Assembly (NCBI GenBank): GCA_963614215.1
Contig: CAVECB010000006.1
Location: 6,411-70,410, forward strand
Direction: 5' to 3'
Origin: CAVAWX01 sp963614215
GTDB lineage: Bacteria; Actinomycetota; Coriobacteriia; Coriobacteriales; QAMH01
Length of the DNA stretch: 64,000 bases
Shown here piece after piece: positions 17,017-27,415 of this stretch. How positions within the stretch are numbered: the first letter of the stretch is position 1; every line of letters starts with the position of its first letter. The position numbers and the translations under genes are program-made. The notes beneath the pieces are model-generated. The model did no database searches and was not told the origin of the DNA. It worked only from the letters and a program-made list of their open reading frames with translations.

Positions 17017-17955
17017 CTAGCGGGGCAGCCCCGGCCCCATGGACAAGGCGCGCTCCGGGCAGGCCTCGACGCATTTCCCGCACACCATACAATCCCCCGC
17101 GCACACGCTTTTCGTCGCGCCCTCTATGGCTGGATCCAAGATCTCGGGGTCGGCGATGCAGGCGCGCTTGCATGCCCCGCACTTGGTACATGCGCAGTGG
17201 TCGATGCGCACGCGCAGCACTCCAACGCGCCCGAGCAGCTCGTAGAAGCCGCCGAGCGGGCACAGGCTGCGGCACCACACACGGTGCCCCCAAAACAGCT
17301 CGAGCTGGGCGATGGCGAGCAGGGTGATGCCGCCGGCGACACTGCCGAACACGAGGCCTTTGTTGATGAAGCCGATGGGGTTGAACAGCTCGTAGACGGG
17401 GATGCTCGCAACGGCGGAAAGGACGAGAACGCCGGCTGCCACCCCTATCTTCGCGCGACGCGGCAGGCGACGCTCGGACAGATGCTGCCTAGGCGCGATG
17501 CGGCGGCGCAGCGCGTCGAGAGCCTCGAGTAAAAGGTTTACCGGGCACACCCAGCCGCAGAATGCCCGGCCGCGCACGAGGGTAAAGACGATCAGCGGGG
17601 GCGCGGCCGCGAGAAGCCAGCTCGCATCGAAGGTCTTCGATGCGGCGACGACCTGCAGCATGGCGAAGGGGTCGAGCGAAACCACAGGTCCTACGGTCGA
17701 CGACGACAAGGTTCCGTACCACGGAAAGCCCGCCGGGGTCGCGACCGCCTCGCCGATCGCCTGTCCTGCAAGGTCAAGCCCAAGCGCGCTCCAGCCGGCC
17801 GCGAGCACAGGGGCGATGAAGAAGAGTAGCGCGAGCACCTGCACGCAATGGCGCACCACGCTCCAACTGCGAAAACGGCGCGCGGCGTGCGGGCGGTGCC
17901 CCTCTTTTTCGTGCATGCCGGCCTGTTCTTTCACCGCCTCGGTCTGCTCCTTCAT
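17017..17955 (-). CDS. napH: NapH-type membrane ferredoxin (quinol dehydrogenase subunit)
   Basis: 312 residues from the ATG chosen; a TTG 24 bases upstream overlapping napD is an alternative start. Four membrane segments and two cytoplasmic CxxxCP motifs (FCGWVCPVN and WCRSLCPLGG) are the NapH/NosR hallmark. The C-terminus has two [4Fe-4S] clusters (CTKCGACKRAC and CMVCGKCVEACP). NapH passes electrons from menaquinol to NapG. It is the last gene of the nap operon and converges on the response regulator gene with a 64-base gap. Confidence 0.9.
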   Translation of the reverse strand: MKEQTEAVKEQAGMHEKEGHRPHAARRFRSWSVVRHCVQVLALLFFIAPVLAAGWSALGLDLAGQAIGEAVATPAGFPWYGTLSSSTVGPVVSLDPFAMLQVVAASKTFDASWLLAAAPPLIVFTLVRGRAFCGWVCPVNLLLEALDALRRRIAPRQHLSERRLPRRAKIGVAAGVLVLSAVASIPVYELFNPIGFINKGLVFGSVAGGITLLAIAQLELFWGHRVWCRSLCPLGGFYELLGRVGVLRVRIDHCACTKCGACKRACIADPEILDPAIEGATKSVCAGDCMVCGKCVEACPERALSMGPGLPR

Positions 17956-17971
17956 CGTCTCGGCCTGCCCC

Positions 17972-18214
17972 TCACGCAAGGCTCGGGTCTTCTTCGAAGT
18001 TCACGTAGGCCAACCCGACACTCAAGACGCCCGCGATTTCTTGGAAGGCCTCGGCCGCCGCAGCAGAGCTGTCCACGGTCTCGGACTCCAGCGTGACGAC
18101 CACTTTGGTGCCGACGACCTCGTGAACCTCGACGCCTTCACGCGCATTCAGGCAAGAGACGACGTCGTCGGTGTCGTCTGCGAAGGTGTCCACCACCAGC
18201 CCGGAGATGACCAT
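17972..18214 (-). CDS. napD: NapD chaperone for the nitrate reductase signal peptide
   Basis: 80 residues. MVISGLVVDTFADDTDDVVS followed by EGVEVHEVVGTKVVVTLES matches the ferredoxin-like NapD fold (I-S-G-x-V-V start). NapD binds the Tat signal of NapA and holds back export until the cofactor is in place. It starts two bases upstream of the napA stop region and runs into napH. Confidence 0.88.
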   Translation of the reverse strand: MVISGLVVDTFADDTDDVVSCLNAREGVEVHEVVGTKVVVTLESETVDSSAAAAEAFQEIAGVLSVGLAYVNFEEDPSLA

Positions 18215-18215
18215 G

Positions 18216-20819
18216 CTATTTGCCGCTCCCCTCGACCTTCTCGATGCGGACCGCCGTCTTCTTGTAGTCCGGCTCTTTGGAAAGCGGGCAGTACACCTCT
18301 TGCTGCGCCATGTTCACGAGCGTCTCCTCGGCGAAAAACGGCACGTAGCACATGTGCCGCCCCGGCTGCGTGCGCCCGGCGCTCGACACGGTGCACTCGA
18401 AGGCACCCCAGCGGCTCGTCACCTTCACCCTGTCGCCATCCTTGACCCCTATCTCGGCCATATCCTCGGCACACAGGTCCATCAAGGCCTCGGGCAGCGC
18501 GTTGTTCAGCTCGGGCACGCGACGCGTCATCGACCCGGTGTGCCAGTGCTCTAGCAGGCGCCCGGTGACCATATAGAACGGGTACTCGTCGTCGCGCGTC
18601 TCGGCCGGCGGCTCGTAAGGGTGGAAGGTGATGGCCGGCTTGTGGTCTTGGGTCTTGTAAAACGAGATGCCGTCCTTCTTGCCAGCGTCGCCCCATTTCT
18701 GCACGTTCCAGGCATCGAAGCCGTCCTCTTGGCTGCCCGAGCCGTTAAAGCGCCATTTCGTGGCGCGCCACTTGCCGTCCACCTGCTGAACAGGCCAGGT
18801 CAGGCCGTGCTGGGTGATGTACTCGTCGTAGGGCGCAAGCCGCTTGGCGGTCAGCTTCAGCGGACTCCACCCTTCCTTTTTGTCCAGGTTGTCGTGGATG
18901 CGCAGCACACGATCGCTGGAGTAGCTGTTCTCGGCTGGGTCGGGATTGGAAAACGTGCGGTACTCGTTCCAGATCTCGCGGCACACGTCGCGCTGGTTGT
19001 CGTACTTGAAATCGCGCGCGTCTTTGTCGTAGAACTTGCCGAAGAGGGCATCGAACGCGTCGGTGTCGCCAATCTTTTCGCCGTCGAGCACGCGCCGGGC
19101 CACCTCCATGAGCATCCACAGATCCCAGCGGGCATCCCCCGGCGGGTCGATCGCCTTTTCAAACACGGCCGTGCGGCGCTCGCCGTTGCCGAACATGCCC
19201 TCGCGCTCGATCCACATGGCGGCCGGCAAGACGACGTCGGCGTAGGCGGTCGATATCGTGGGATAGACCTCGGAGACGACGATGAAGGTGTTGAAGATGC
19301 CCGTGTGCTGGCCGTCGCGGCCAAGAAAGCGGTTCAGGTCGGTCATGGACTGGGCCCAGTTGTTGTGGGCCGTCCAGATGAAGTCCATGTTGCCGTTGGA
19401 CATCTCGCGGAATATCTTCGTCGTGTGAAAGCCCTGCTCGGATATGTCTTCCAGCCAGCCTTCCGGCAGATTCCAGACGGCCTCCGTGTAGCGGCGGTGC
19501 TGCGCGTTGGCCACGACCAAATCGGCGGGCAGGCGGTGGCTGAAGGTGCCCACCTCGCGGGCCGTACCGCAGGCAGACGGCTGCCCGGTCAGAGAAAACG
19601 GCCCGTTGCCCGGTTTAGCTATCTTGCCCGAGAGCAGATGGCAGTTGTAGAAATTCTGGTTCACCCAGGTGCCGCGGTTGTGCTGGTTTGCCCCCATGGT
19701 CCACAGGCTCATGATCTTGCAGTTCGGGTCGGCGAAGGCCTCGTAGAGCGCTTTGAGATCCTCGACGGACACGCCCGACAGCGCGCTCGTGTACTCGTAG
19801 GTGTAGGGGTCGACGAGGCGCTTGAACTCGGCTAAGTCGATGGCGGTGGCATCGCTTGCGGTCTTGCCCTTGTCCGATTTGTCGTAGCTGTCGCGGTTTT
19901 CAAAGTCGTTGTTACCGATGTCTTCGCGGCCGTGCTTGAAGCAGGCGTGGTCGGCGACAAACTGCTTGTCGTAGGTCTCGTTTTCCAGCAGGTAGCGGCA
20001 TATGCAGTTGGTGATGGCCAAGTCGGTGTTGGGCTCCATGACCATGACCTTGTCGGCGGTCGCGCTTGTGCGGTTTCTCACGGTGGTGAGGTCGTAGTGG
20101 CGCACTCCGTCGGCCTGCTTGCGCGCAGCGATACGGCTGAAGAGCATGGGATGGGCCTCGGCCATGTTCGCACCCCAGGTGATGAACAGGTCGGCGTGGT
20201 CGATGTCGGCATAGCAACCCGCCGGCTCGTCGGTGCCGAAGGTGCTCATGAAGGCAACGACGGCAGAGGCCATGCACAGGCGCGCATTGGGGTCGATGTT
20301 GTTGGAGCGCAGTCCCGCCTTCCAGAACTTGGCGGTGGCATACCCCTCCACGATGGGTTGTTGGCCCGAACCCCAAAACGCGAGGCGGCTCTTGTCGTTT
20401 TTCCAAGCCGTGCGCAGCTTCTCGGCCACGAGGTCGAGCGCCTCGTCCCATTCGGCCTCGCGGTAGACGCTCGCGTCGTTGGAGCCCTTGGTGGAAGGGT
20501 TCAGGCGAATCAAAGGCTTGGTCAGGCGGTCGCTGCCCTTCATGATCTTTGCCAGATAGTAGCCCTTCACGCAGTTCAGACCGCGGTTGGAGTCGTTGTC
20601 GGGGTCGCCCGTGATGCTGACCACTTTGCCGTTTTGCACCTCGACCAGCACGCCGCAACCGCAGCCGCAGAAACGGCACACGCTGACGTAGGTGGTGACG
20701 CTACCCTGGTCTATGGACGGGTTTTTCCTAGGGGCGCAGCTTGCCAGCGATCCGGCCGCCGCAGCGCTTGCCGCCGCGATGGCGGTCATCTTGATAAAGT
20801 CACGTCTCGAGCAATCCAT
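18216..20819 (-). CDS. napA: Periplasmic nitrate reductase catalytic subunit NapA
   Basis: 867 residues from the ATG preceded by GAGGAGG; the frame extends 20 codons upstream without support. A Tat signal SRRDFIK lies at residues 4-10. The [4Fe-4S] site is CRFCGCGCGVLVEV with the fourth Cys in GLNCVKGYY. The Mo ligand Cys is in PNARLCMASAVVAFM and is followed by GCYADIDHADLFITWGANMA, typical of NapA rather than formate dehydrogenase (which has selenocysteine/Cys in another context). It reduces nitrate to nitrite outside the membrane. No napB is seen; electrons probably come from the multiheme protein or NapGH. Confidence 0.92.
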   Translation of the reverse strand: MDCSRRDFIKMTAIAAASAAAAGSLASCAPRKNPSIDQGSVTTYVSVCRFCGCGCGVLVEVQNGKVVSITGDPDNDSNRGLNCVKGYYLAKIMKGSDRLTKPLIRLNPSTKGSNDASVYREAEWDEALDLVAEKLRTAWKNDKSRLAFWGSGQQPIVEGYATAKFWKAGLRSNNIDPNARLCMASAVVAFMSTFGTDEPAGCYADIDHADLFITWGANMAEAHPMLFSRIAARKQADGVRHYDLTTVRNRTSATADKVMVMEPNTDLAITNCICRYLLENETYDKQFVADHACFKHGREDIGNNDFENRDSYDKSDKGKTASDATAIDLAEFKRLVDPYTYEYTSALSGVSVEDLKALYEAFADPNCKIMSLWTMGANQHNRGTWVNQNFYNCHLLSGKIAKPGNGPFSLTGQPSACGTAREVGTFSHRLPADLVVANAQHRRYTEAVWNLPEGWLEDISEQGFHTTKIFREMSNGNMDFIWTAHNNWAQSMTDLNRFLGRDGQHTGIFNTFIVVSEVYPTISTAYADVVLPAAMWIEREGMFGNGERRTAVFEKAIDPPGDARWDLWMLMEVARRVLDGEKIGDTDAFDALFGKFYDKDARDFKYDNQRDVCREIWNEYRTFSNPDPAENSYSSDRVLRIHDNLDKKEGWSPLKLTAKRLAPYDEYITQHGLTWPVQQVDGKWRATKWRFNGSGSQEDGFDAWNVQKWGDAGKKDGISFYKTQDHKPAITFHPYEPPAETRDDEYPFYMVTGRLLEHWHTGSMTRRVPELNNALPEALMDLCAEDMAEIGVKDGDRVKVTSRWGAFECTVSSAGRTQPGRHMCYVPFFAEETLVNMAQQEVYCPLSKEPDYKKTAVRIEKVEGSGK

Positions 20820-20875
20820 CGTTTCCTCCTCGCGTTTTCTTGCCTCCCGCGCATCCGCGGACGCAAGAAAAACCC

Positions 20876-21481
20876 TCATTTCCCCTTCTTCTCCTGCTCT
20901 GCGATGCTCACGACGCGCATGGCCACCTTCGGCTCACGCACGACGCAGCGCTGCACGCACAGGCCGCAGCCCGTGCAGGCGTCTTTGTTGATGGTCGGGA
21001 TGAACTTCGCGTGTATGGCGTCGTTTTCCATCGCGCGGTACTCGATGGAAATGGCCTCGTCTATGAGCGGGCAGACGCGATAGCACACCTCGCAGCGCAT
21101 GCCCTTGAAGGCAATGCAGGTGTTTTCGTTAATTTTCACGTAGCCCATGTCCACGTCGTGTTTTTCGGCCACATCGCGAAGGGCGCCGGTGGGGCACGCC
21201 GCGACGCAGGGAAAATCGGGGCACAGGCGGCAGGCGCGCGACTCCGGCTCCAGCATGGGCGTACCCACGGCCGCCCCCGCATCCGCACCGGCCGCGCGAA
21301 TTGCCTTGTAGGGGCAGGCTTCGATGCATTTGCCGCACTTGACGCAGCGAGCCATGAAGTCGCGCTCGCCGCACGAACCGGGAGGACGCACGAGAGACGA
21401 AGCACCGGCCGCGAACGCATAGGCGCCTTCGAGCGCGACAGCGCCGGCCGCAATGCCCGCTATGAGCTTGGCAAAGCCCAC
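20876..21481 (-). CDS. napG: NapG-type ferredoxin with four iron-sulfur clusters
   Basis: 201 residues from a GTG start with GGAGGGGGAG upstream. A short N-terminal hydrophobic stretch may be an export signal or anchor. Four cysteine groups follow: CVKCGKCIEACP, CRLCPDFPCVAACP, the CEVCYRVCP group with an upstream Cys, and CTGCGLCVQRC. This is the NapG pattern. The protein takes electrons from NapH towards NapA. It is co-directional with napA, 56 bases upstream. Confidence 0.87.
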   Translation of the reverse strand: MGFAKLIAGIAAGAVALEGAYAFAAGASSLVRPPGSCGERDFMARCVKCGKCIEACPYKAIRAAGADAGAAVGTPMLEPESRACRLCPDFPCVAACPTGALRDVAEKHDVDMGYVKINENTCIAFKGMRCEVCYRVCPLIDEAISIEYRAMENDAIHAKFIPTINKDACTGCGLCVQRCVVREPKVAMRVVSIAEQEKKGK

Positions 21482-21511
21482 GTCTCCCCCTCCCTTTGGC
21501 GCGTCGGCATC

Positions 21512-22333
21512 CTAGTCTTGGTTGTCGTAGGCCCCATACATCGTCTCGAGCTTCTTGGAATCCGCCTCGGACAGCCAGCCGGCGGGAAGGTCTTTGAGAG
21601 AATCGCTGTGGCAACTCGTACACACGAGCACAGACGAGCGATGCGATTTGTGGCAATCGGTGCAGGTGTATTGGAAGTGGTGCCAGGAGTGCGGGTTGCG
21701 CGTCATGTCCGCAGTCTTTTCCGTCAACTCGCTTTTCGTCATGTTGTGGCAGCTCTCGTTTAGGCAAAACTCGGTGCTGTCGTCATAGTTTTCGTAGGCC
21801 GTCAGATTGTCGAGGTTGCGCTCGGAAAGCGGCGCCACGTAGTCGCCGGTGACGGTGCGGGCGGCTTCGGTAATCTGCTCGGCCATGACCGGCTTGTGGC
21901 AGCCGGTGCAGGTGATGTTGGCATCGACGCGGTGAACGGCGGCCAGCATGCCGGAGGCATCGGAGACCTCGTTGCCCCACTTGTCCACGGCGGGCTGGCC
22001 AGGCGTCGCCTCGTAGGTGGGCACATAGCCGTCCATGGATGCGTGACAGACGGCACCGCAAAACCCTGGGGTCTCGTGCCAGGCGTAGAGGCCGGCTCCC
22101 GCCGCGCCGAAAACGACGACGAGAATAGCAACGCTGACCTGCCAGCGCTTCAGCGGACCTGCTTTTTTGTTTCCCCAGCGGCGCAGCCTCGAGTCGCGCT
22201 TCTTCTTTTCTGTGCCGTCGGCCGCTGCGGCCTTTGTGGTCTCGTCGGCTTTGCCAGCCGCGACCCCCTCGACGCTTTCGACGTCCTTGGCGGTCTTGGT
22301 CCTTTCGGCTGCCTTGCTCTTCTCTTCGTCCAT
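21512..22333 (-). CDS. Membrane-anchored multiheme cytochrome c (NapC/NrfH-like), five putative haem sites
   Basis: 273 residues from the ATG with GGAG seven bases upstream. A charged cytoplasmic N-terminus (about 60 residues) is followed by one membrane span (VSVAILVVVFGAAGAGLYA). Haem motifs in order: CGAVCH (CX3CH), CTGCH, CLNESCH (CX4CH), CTDCH and CTSCH. Only three are the standard CXXCH. A quinol-oxidising role like NapC/NrfH is inferred from topology and from being first in the nap operon. Haem attachment would need the neighbouring Ccm system. Confidence 0.82.
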   Translation of the reverse strand: MDEEKSKAAERTKTAKDVESVEGVAAGKADETTKAAAADGTEKKKRDSRLRRWGNKKAGPLKRWQVSVAILVVVFGAAGAGLYAWHETPGFCGAVCHASMDGYVPTYEATPGQPAVDKWGNEVSDASGMLAAVHRVDANITCTGCHKPVMAEQITEAARTVTGDYVAPLSERNLDNLTAYENYDDSTEFCLNESCHNMTKSELTEKTADMTRNPHSWHHFQYTCTDCHKSHRSSVLVCTSCHSDSLKDLPAGWLSEADSKKLETMYGAYDNQD

Positions 22334-22524
22334 GACAGGCTCCGTCCCCGAAAAGAAGAGCGACCCGCAGGTGTGTTTCGCGAGCCGCTCTAAATCTCCC
22401 TGCGGAGCCGATGGTAGCGTGCACATGCCGCGGAAAACCCGCGGGGCATGCAAGTCTAGGGTAAAACCCTCATGTCGGGGCTGCCCCTTTCACCGAAAGT
22501 CCCTTGGAGCCTTTCCAACTTGCG

Positions 22525-23739
<1,215 letters not shown>

Positions 23740-23758
23740 TTCCGTACTTCCTCGCTTT

Positions 23759-24184
23759 CTACTTTTTTCTGCGCGCCGAGATCTCTTTCTCGACGTTTTT
23801 TCCGTCTTCTTCTGACGCCGCGGCGACGAATATGGTGTCGTCGCCGGCGATGGTTCCCAATACGCCGTCCAGTCCGGCCGCGTCGATGGCCGCCGCGACA
23901 CTCATGGCCGCGCCCGGCTCCGTCTTCACCACCACCTGGTTGCCCGCGCGAGCCACGTCGTGCACGAGGGTGCGCACCATCTGCGAGAGGCGCAGGTCCT
24001 CGGGCAGCACGTAGGCGCCGTCTTCCTTGCGCAGATCCATCTCGGCGATATCACGCGAGACGGTGGCCTGCGCGACGTCGAAGCCGCGCTTGCTCAGCGC
24101 GTCGGCGAGCTCGTTTTGCGTGCCCACCGAACAGGCGCGCACGATCTCGCGTATGGCTTTGTGCCTGTCGCCCCTCACGCCCAT
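23759..24184 (-). CDS. argR: Arginine repressor ArgR
   Basis: 141 residues from MGVRGDRHKAIREIV, preceded by GAGGA. The winged helix includes TQNELADALSKRGFDVAQATVSRDIAEM. The C-terminal oligomerisation domain has the arginine-binding segment GTIAGDDTIFVAA. It lies 10 bases after the argF stop. ArgR would bind the ARG-box-like palindromes upstream of argJ (28714-28751), closing a feedback loop on its own operon. Confidence 0.95.
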   Translation of the reverse strand: MGVRGDRHKAIREIVRACSVGTQNELADALSKRGFDVAQATVSRDIAEMDLRKEDGAYVLPEDLRLSQMVRTLVHDVARAGNQVVVKTEPGAAMSVAAAIDAAGLDGVLGTIAGDDTIFVAAASEEDGKNVEKEISARRKK

Positions 24185-24194
24185 GCGCGCGTCC

Positions 24195-25136
24195 TCATGC
24201 CACGCCCAGCACGCACGACAGCAGCGCTTTTTGGGCGTGCAAGCGGTTTTCGGCCTCGTCAAAGACCACCGACGCCGGCCCGTCTATGACCTCGTCGGCC
24301 ACCTCCTCGCCGCGATGTGCGGGCAGGCAGTGCATGAAGATGGCGTCCGGCGCGGCACGGCGCATGGCCGCCTCGTCTATCTGAAAGCCCTCGAAGGCCG
24401 CCAGGCGTGCGTCGTGCTCGGCCTCGTCGCCCATGGACGTCCACGTGTCCGTGACTACCACATCGGCTCCATCAAGCGCCGACAGGTCGTCGAAGAAACG
24501 CAGCGAGCCGCCCGTCTTGCGGCAACGAGCCGCGCTCTCGGCCGCGACGCGCTCGTTCCACCAATACCCCGCCGGGCAGCCGATGGCCACGTCCATCTTG
24601 GCCAGCGGCGCAAGCTCCATGTAGGTGTTGGCCATGTTGTTGCCATCGCCCACATAGGCAAGCTTCAGCCCCTCTAGGCGCCCCTTGTGCTCGAGTATGG
24701 TCAGCGCGTCGGCCAGGCCCTGGCAGGGGTGGAAATCGTCGGTTAAGGCGTTGATCACGGGCACTTCGGCCCAATGCGCCACCTCGGCGACCTTGGACTG
24801 CTTGAAGGTGCGCAAGACGATGGCGTCCACAAAGCGCTCCAGCACGAGCGTGGTGTCGTGGACTGTCTCGCCGCGCGAAAATGCCGAGCGCTCATCACTC
24901 ATCACGATGGGTTGCGCCCCCAAGCGCGCGACCCCCACCTCGAAGCTCGTGCGCGTGCGCAAGCTGGGCTTTTCCATGATGATGGCGACAGCCTTGCCCG
25001 CGCAGGTGCTCTCGCGGGCGCCCGTTTTCCAGGCGCGCTTTTGGCGTGCGGCCGTCTCGATGACAAACGAGAACTCCTCGCTCGTCAGGTCCGCCAGGCG
25101 CAAAAGATCGCGTCCGGCCAGGGTGTTCTCGCTCAT
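24195..25136 (-). CDS. argF: Ornithine carbamoyltransferase
   Basis: 313 residues from MSENTLAGRDLL; its ATG overlaps the argD stop (ATGA) and has AGGAGG at good spacing. The carbamoyl phosphate motif is KPSLRTRTSFE, followed by HPCQGLADALT and the ornithine-site HCLPAHRGEE. It converts ornithine and carbamoyl phosphate to citrulline. Confidence 0.96.
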   Translation of the reverse strand: MSENTLAGRDLLRLADLTSEEFSFVIETAARQKRAWKTGARESTCAGKAVAIIMEKPSLRTRTSFEVGVARLGAQPIVMSDERSAFSRGETVHDTTLVLERFVDAIVLRTFKQSKVAEVAHWAEVPVINALTDDFHPCQGLADALTILEHKGRLEGLKLAYVGDGNNMANTYMELAPLAKMDVAIGCPAGYWWNERVAAESAARCRKTGGSLRFFDDLSALDGADVVVTDTWTSMGDEAEHDARLAAFEGFQIDEAAMRRAAPDAIFMHCLPAHRGEEVADEVIDGPASVVFDEAENRLHAQKALLSCVLGVA

Positions 25137-26410
25137 CTGCATGCCTCCTCGTAGCACTTGGGAAGTTTGTCCACCAGCTCGTCGACGTCGGTGCGCTCGA
25201 TGACCAGCGGCGGCAAGAAGCGTAGCACGTCGTCTGCGGGCGCGTTGAAGACAAGGCCGCAGTCTAGCCCGGCGCGCACGAGGGCATGGGAGAGCGGCGC
25301 GTCGATGCTTGCCCCCACCATGAGACCGGCGCCACGCACCTGCGTGACGAAGGGCAGGGCGGCCAAGCGCTCGGACAGGTAAGCGCCCACGTCGGCCACG
25401 TGCGCGCAAAAGCCCGGCTCGCACATGATCTGCGTCGTGGCATCGGCGGCGGCCACGGCAAGGGCAGAGCCGCCGAAAGTCGAGCCGTGCATGCCGGGCT
25501 GCAAAAGCTCGCCCAACTCGCCGCGCGCGGAAAACGCCCCCATGGGCACGCCGTTGGCGATGCCCTTTGCCATGGTCACCACGTCGGGGACGACGCCGAA
25601 GCGCTGGAAACAAAACGGAGAACCCGTGCGGGCAAGGCCTGTCTGCACCTCGTCGAATATGAGCAGCATGCCGCGCTCTTCGGTGAGGCGACGGGCGGCT
25701 TGCACGTACTCGCGCGTACACGGCCACACCCCCGATTCGCCCTGTATGGGCTCGAGCAACAGCGCCGCCGGCCGCGTGCCGTCCACCTCGGCGTCAAGGG
25801 CCGCCTCTAGGGCGTCGACGTCGTTTAGGGGCACGTGCGAAAAACCCGGCGGCAGAGGCGCGAAGGGGTCTTGGAAGCGGTCTTGGGCTGTGGCGGCAAG
25901 CGTCGCAAGCGTGCGCCCGTGAAAGGAGCGCTTTGCCGTGACGATGCCCCAGGCACCGTCCAGGCGCTCCTTGCCCCAGCGCCGCGCAAGCTTGACGGCG
26001 CCCTCGTTGGCCTCGGCGCCGGAGTTCGCGAAAAAGGTCTTCCACTGCCCGCCTGCCGCGCAACCCGGGCTGGCCTCTTCACCACCCACTTCACCACCTG
26101 CATTGGGCGCAACCCCTGCCTCGCCTGCCAGCATCTTCGAGAGGCGCTCGGCCAGCTGCCCACGTTTTTCGATGTAGAAGTAGTTGCTCACGTGCACGAG
26201 CTTTTCTGCCTGCTCGACGATGGCGGCCGTCACGCGCGGGTTGCAATGCCCCACCGACACCACCGCGATGCCGGCGAGGAAATCGAGGTACTCCTTGCCC
26301 GCATCATCGAAAAGCCGCGTCATCTCGCCGCGCACAAACTGCACGTCCTCGCGCCCGTAGGCGTGCATGAGGTAGCGCGCCTCGAGCTCTTTTTCTTGCG
26401 CCAAGCCCAT
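25133..26410 (-). CDS. argD: Acetylornithine aminotransferase
   Basis: 425 residues. Class III aminotransferase features: FFANSGAEANEGAVKLAR, the PLP lysine in VTMAKGIANGVPMGAF, and LLIFDEVQTGLARTG. A Gly/Ala/Glu-rich insertion of about 25 residues sits near residues 96-120 between the first domain and the FFANSG motif and is not typical of the family. It transfers the amino group to N-acetylglutamate semialdehyde. It sits four bases from argB. Confidence 0.95.
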   Translation of the reverse strand: MGLAQEKELEARYLMHAYGREDVQFVRGEMTRLFDDAGKEYLDFLAGIAVVSVGHCNPRVTAAIVEQAEKLVHVSNYFYIEKRGQLAERLSKMLAGEAGVAPNAGGEVGGEEASPGCAAGGQWKTFFANSGAEANEGAVKLARRWGKERLDGAWGIVTAKRSFHGRTLATLAATAQDRFQDPFAPLPPGFSHVPLNDVDALEAALDAEVDGTRPAALLLEPIQGESGVWPCTREYVQAARRLTEERGMLLIFDEVQTGLARTGSPFCFQRFGVVPDVVTMAKGIANGVPMGAFSARGELGELLQPGMHGSTFGGSALAVAAADATTQIMCEPGFCAHVADVGAYLSERLAALPFVTQVRGAGLMVGASIDAPLSHALVRAGLDCGLVFNAPADDVLRFLPPLVIERTDVDELVDKLPKCYEEACR

Positions 26411-26413
26411 CTC

Positions 26414-27394
26414 CTACTCCTTCCTGCCGATGGTCTGGATGGCCGCGTCGAGCTTGCTTGCGAAATTGCTGACCGGCGCCTCGACGAAATCCGGGTCGAC
26501 CGAATCGTCGTCGCCGCGGCGTATGAGCGTGCCCACACCCTCGTCGGTGAATATCTCCAGCACCAGCGCGTGCGGCATCGTGCCGTTGATGATGTGCGCT
26601 TTCGCCACACCGGCCGATAGCGCCGTCACGCAGGCGTTTATCTTGGGAATCATGCCAGACGACATGGTGCCGCCCTCCACCAAATCGACCGCCTCGGATA
26701 GCGCCATGCGCGAGACGAGCGTGGATTTGTCGTCGAAATCGGTGTAGAGGCCATCCACGTCGGTGATGAAGACAATTTTTTGCGCCCCGATGCTTGCGGC
26801 CAACTCGCCTGCCACCGTGTCGGCGTTGATGTTGTAGTCGCCGTCAGCACCGTAGCCCACCGTCGCGATGACGGGAATGTAGTCGGCGGCGAGCAAGTCT
26901 TCGACCAGGCAGGTGTTCACGGTCTCGACGCGCCCTACGCGCCCGAGCACATCGGCGTCAAGCGGGCTTGCCTGGATGATCTTCGCGTCCGCACCGTTGA
27001 GCCCCACGGCGATGGCTCCGTGCTTGTTCACGGCGGCGACGAGCTCTTGGTTCACCTGCCCCACAAGCGTCATCTTCACCACCTCCATCGTGGCCTCGTC
27101 GGTGACGCGCTGGCCGCCCTCGAAGCGGGTGGGGATGTCGAGGCGCGAGAGCATGCCGTTGATGGCCGGCCCTCCGCCGTGCACGATGATGGGGTTGGCG
27201 CCCATGAGCTTGAGCAAGATGATGTCGTCGACCACCGCGTCGCGCAAAGGACCTGATTGCATGGCCGCGCCGCCGTATTTGATTACGACCGTCTTGCCCG
27301 TGATGTCTTCAATCCAGGGCAGCGCCTCGATCAAGACCTTCGCGCGCGCCTCCCTGGAAAGCGCGGCCTGCTGCGTCTGCTCGCGAAACTTCAT
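26414..27394 (-). CDS. argB: Acetylglutamate kinase
   Basis: 326 residues; the family is usually about 290-300. Motifs: VVIKYGGAAM, IIVHGGGPAING, NINADTVAGELAA and KIVFITDVDGLY. The last roughly 30 residues (after EGVGTLIRRG) are an acidic extension of unknown purpose. It phosphorylates N-acetylglutamate and is often the arginine-inhibited step. GAGGAGGG precedes the ATG. Confidence 0.96.
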   Translation of the reverse strand: MKFREQTQQAALSREARAKVLIEALPWIEDITGKTVVIKYGGAAMQSGPLRDAVVDDIILLKLMGANPIIVHGGGPAINGMLSRLDIPTRFEGGQRVTDEATMEVVKMTLVGQVNQELVAAVNKHGAIAVGLNGADAKIIQASPLDADVLGRVGRVETVNTCLVEDLLAADYIPVIATVGYGADGDYNINADTVAGELAASIGAQKIVFITDVDGLYTDFDDKSTLVSRMALSEAVDLVEGGTMSSGMIPKINACVTALSAGVAKAHIINGTMPHALVLEIFTDEGVGTLIRRGDDDSVDPDFVEAPVSNFASKLDAAIQTIGRKE

Positions 27395-27415
27395 GCGTGT
27401 GCGCCCTCCTCTTTT

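Noticed and set aside
18216..20819. Formate dehydrogenase or DMSO reductase instead of NapA
   Set aside because: The Cys ligand context (PNARLCMAS), the CRFCGCGCG cluster site, the SRRDFIK signal and the napD/G/H neighbours all favour NapA.
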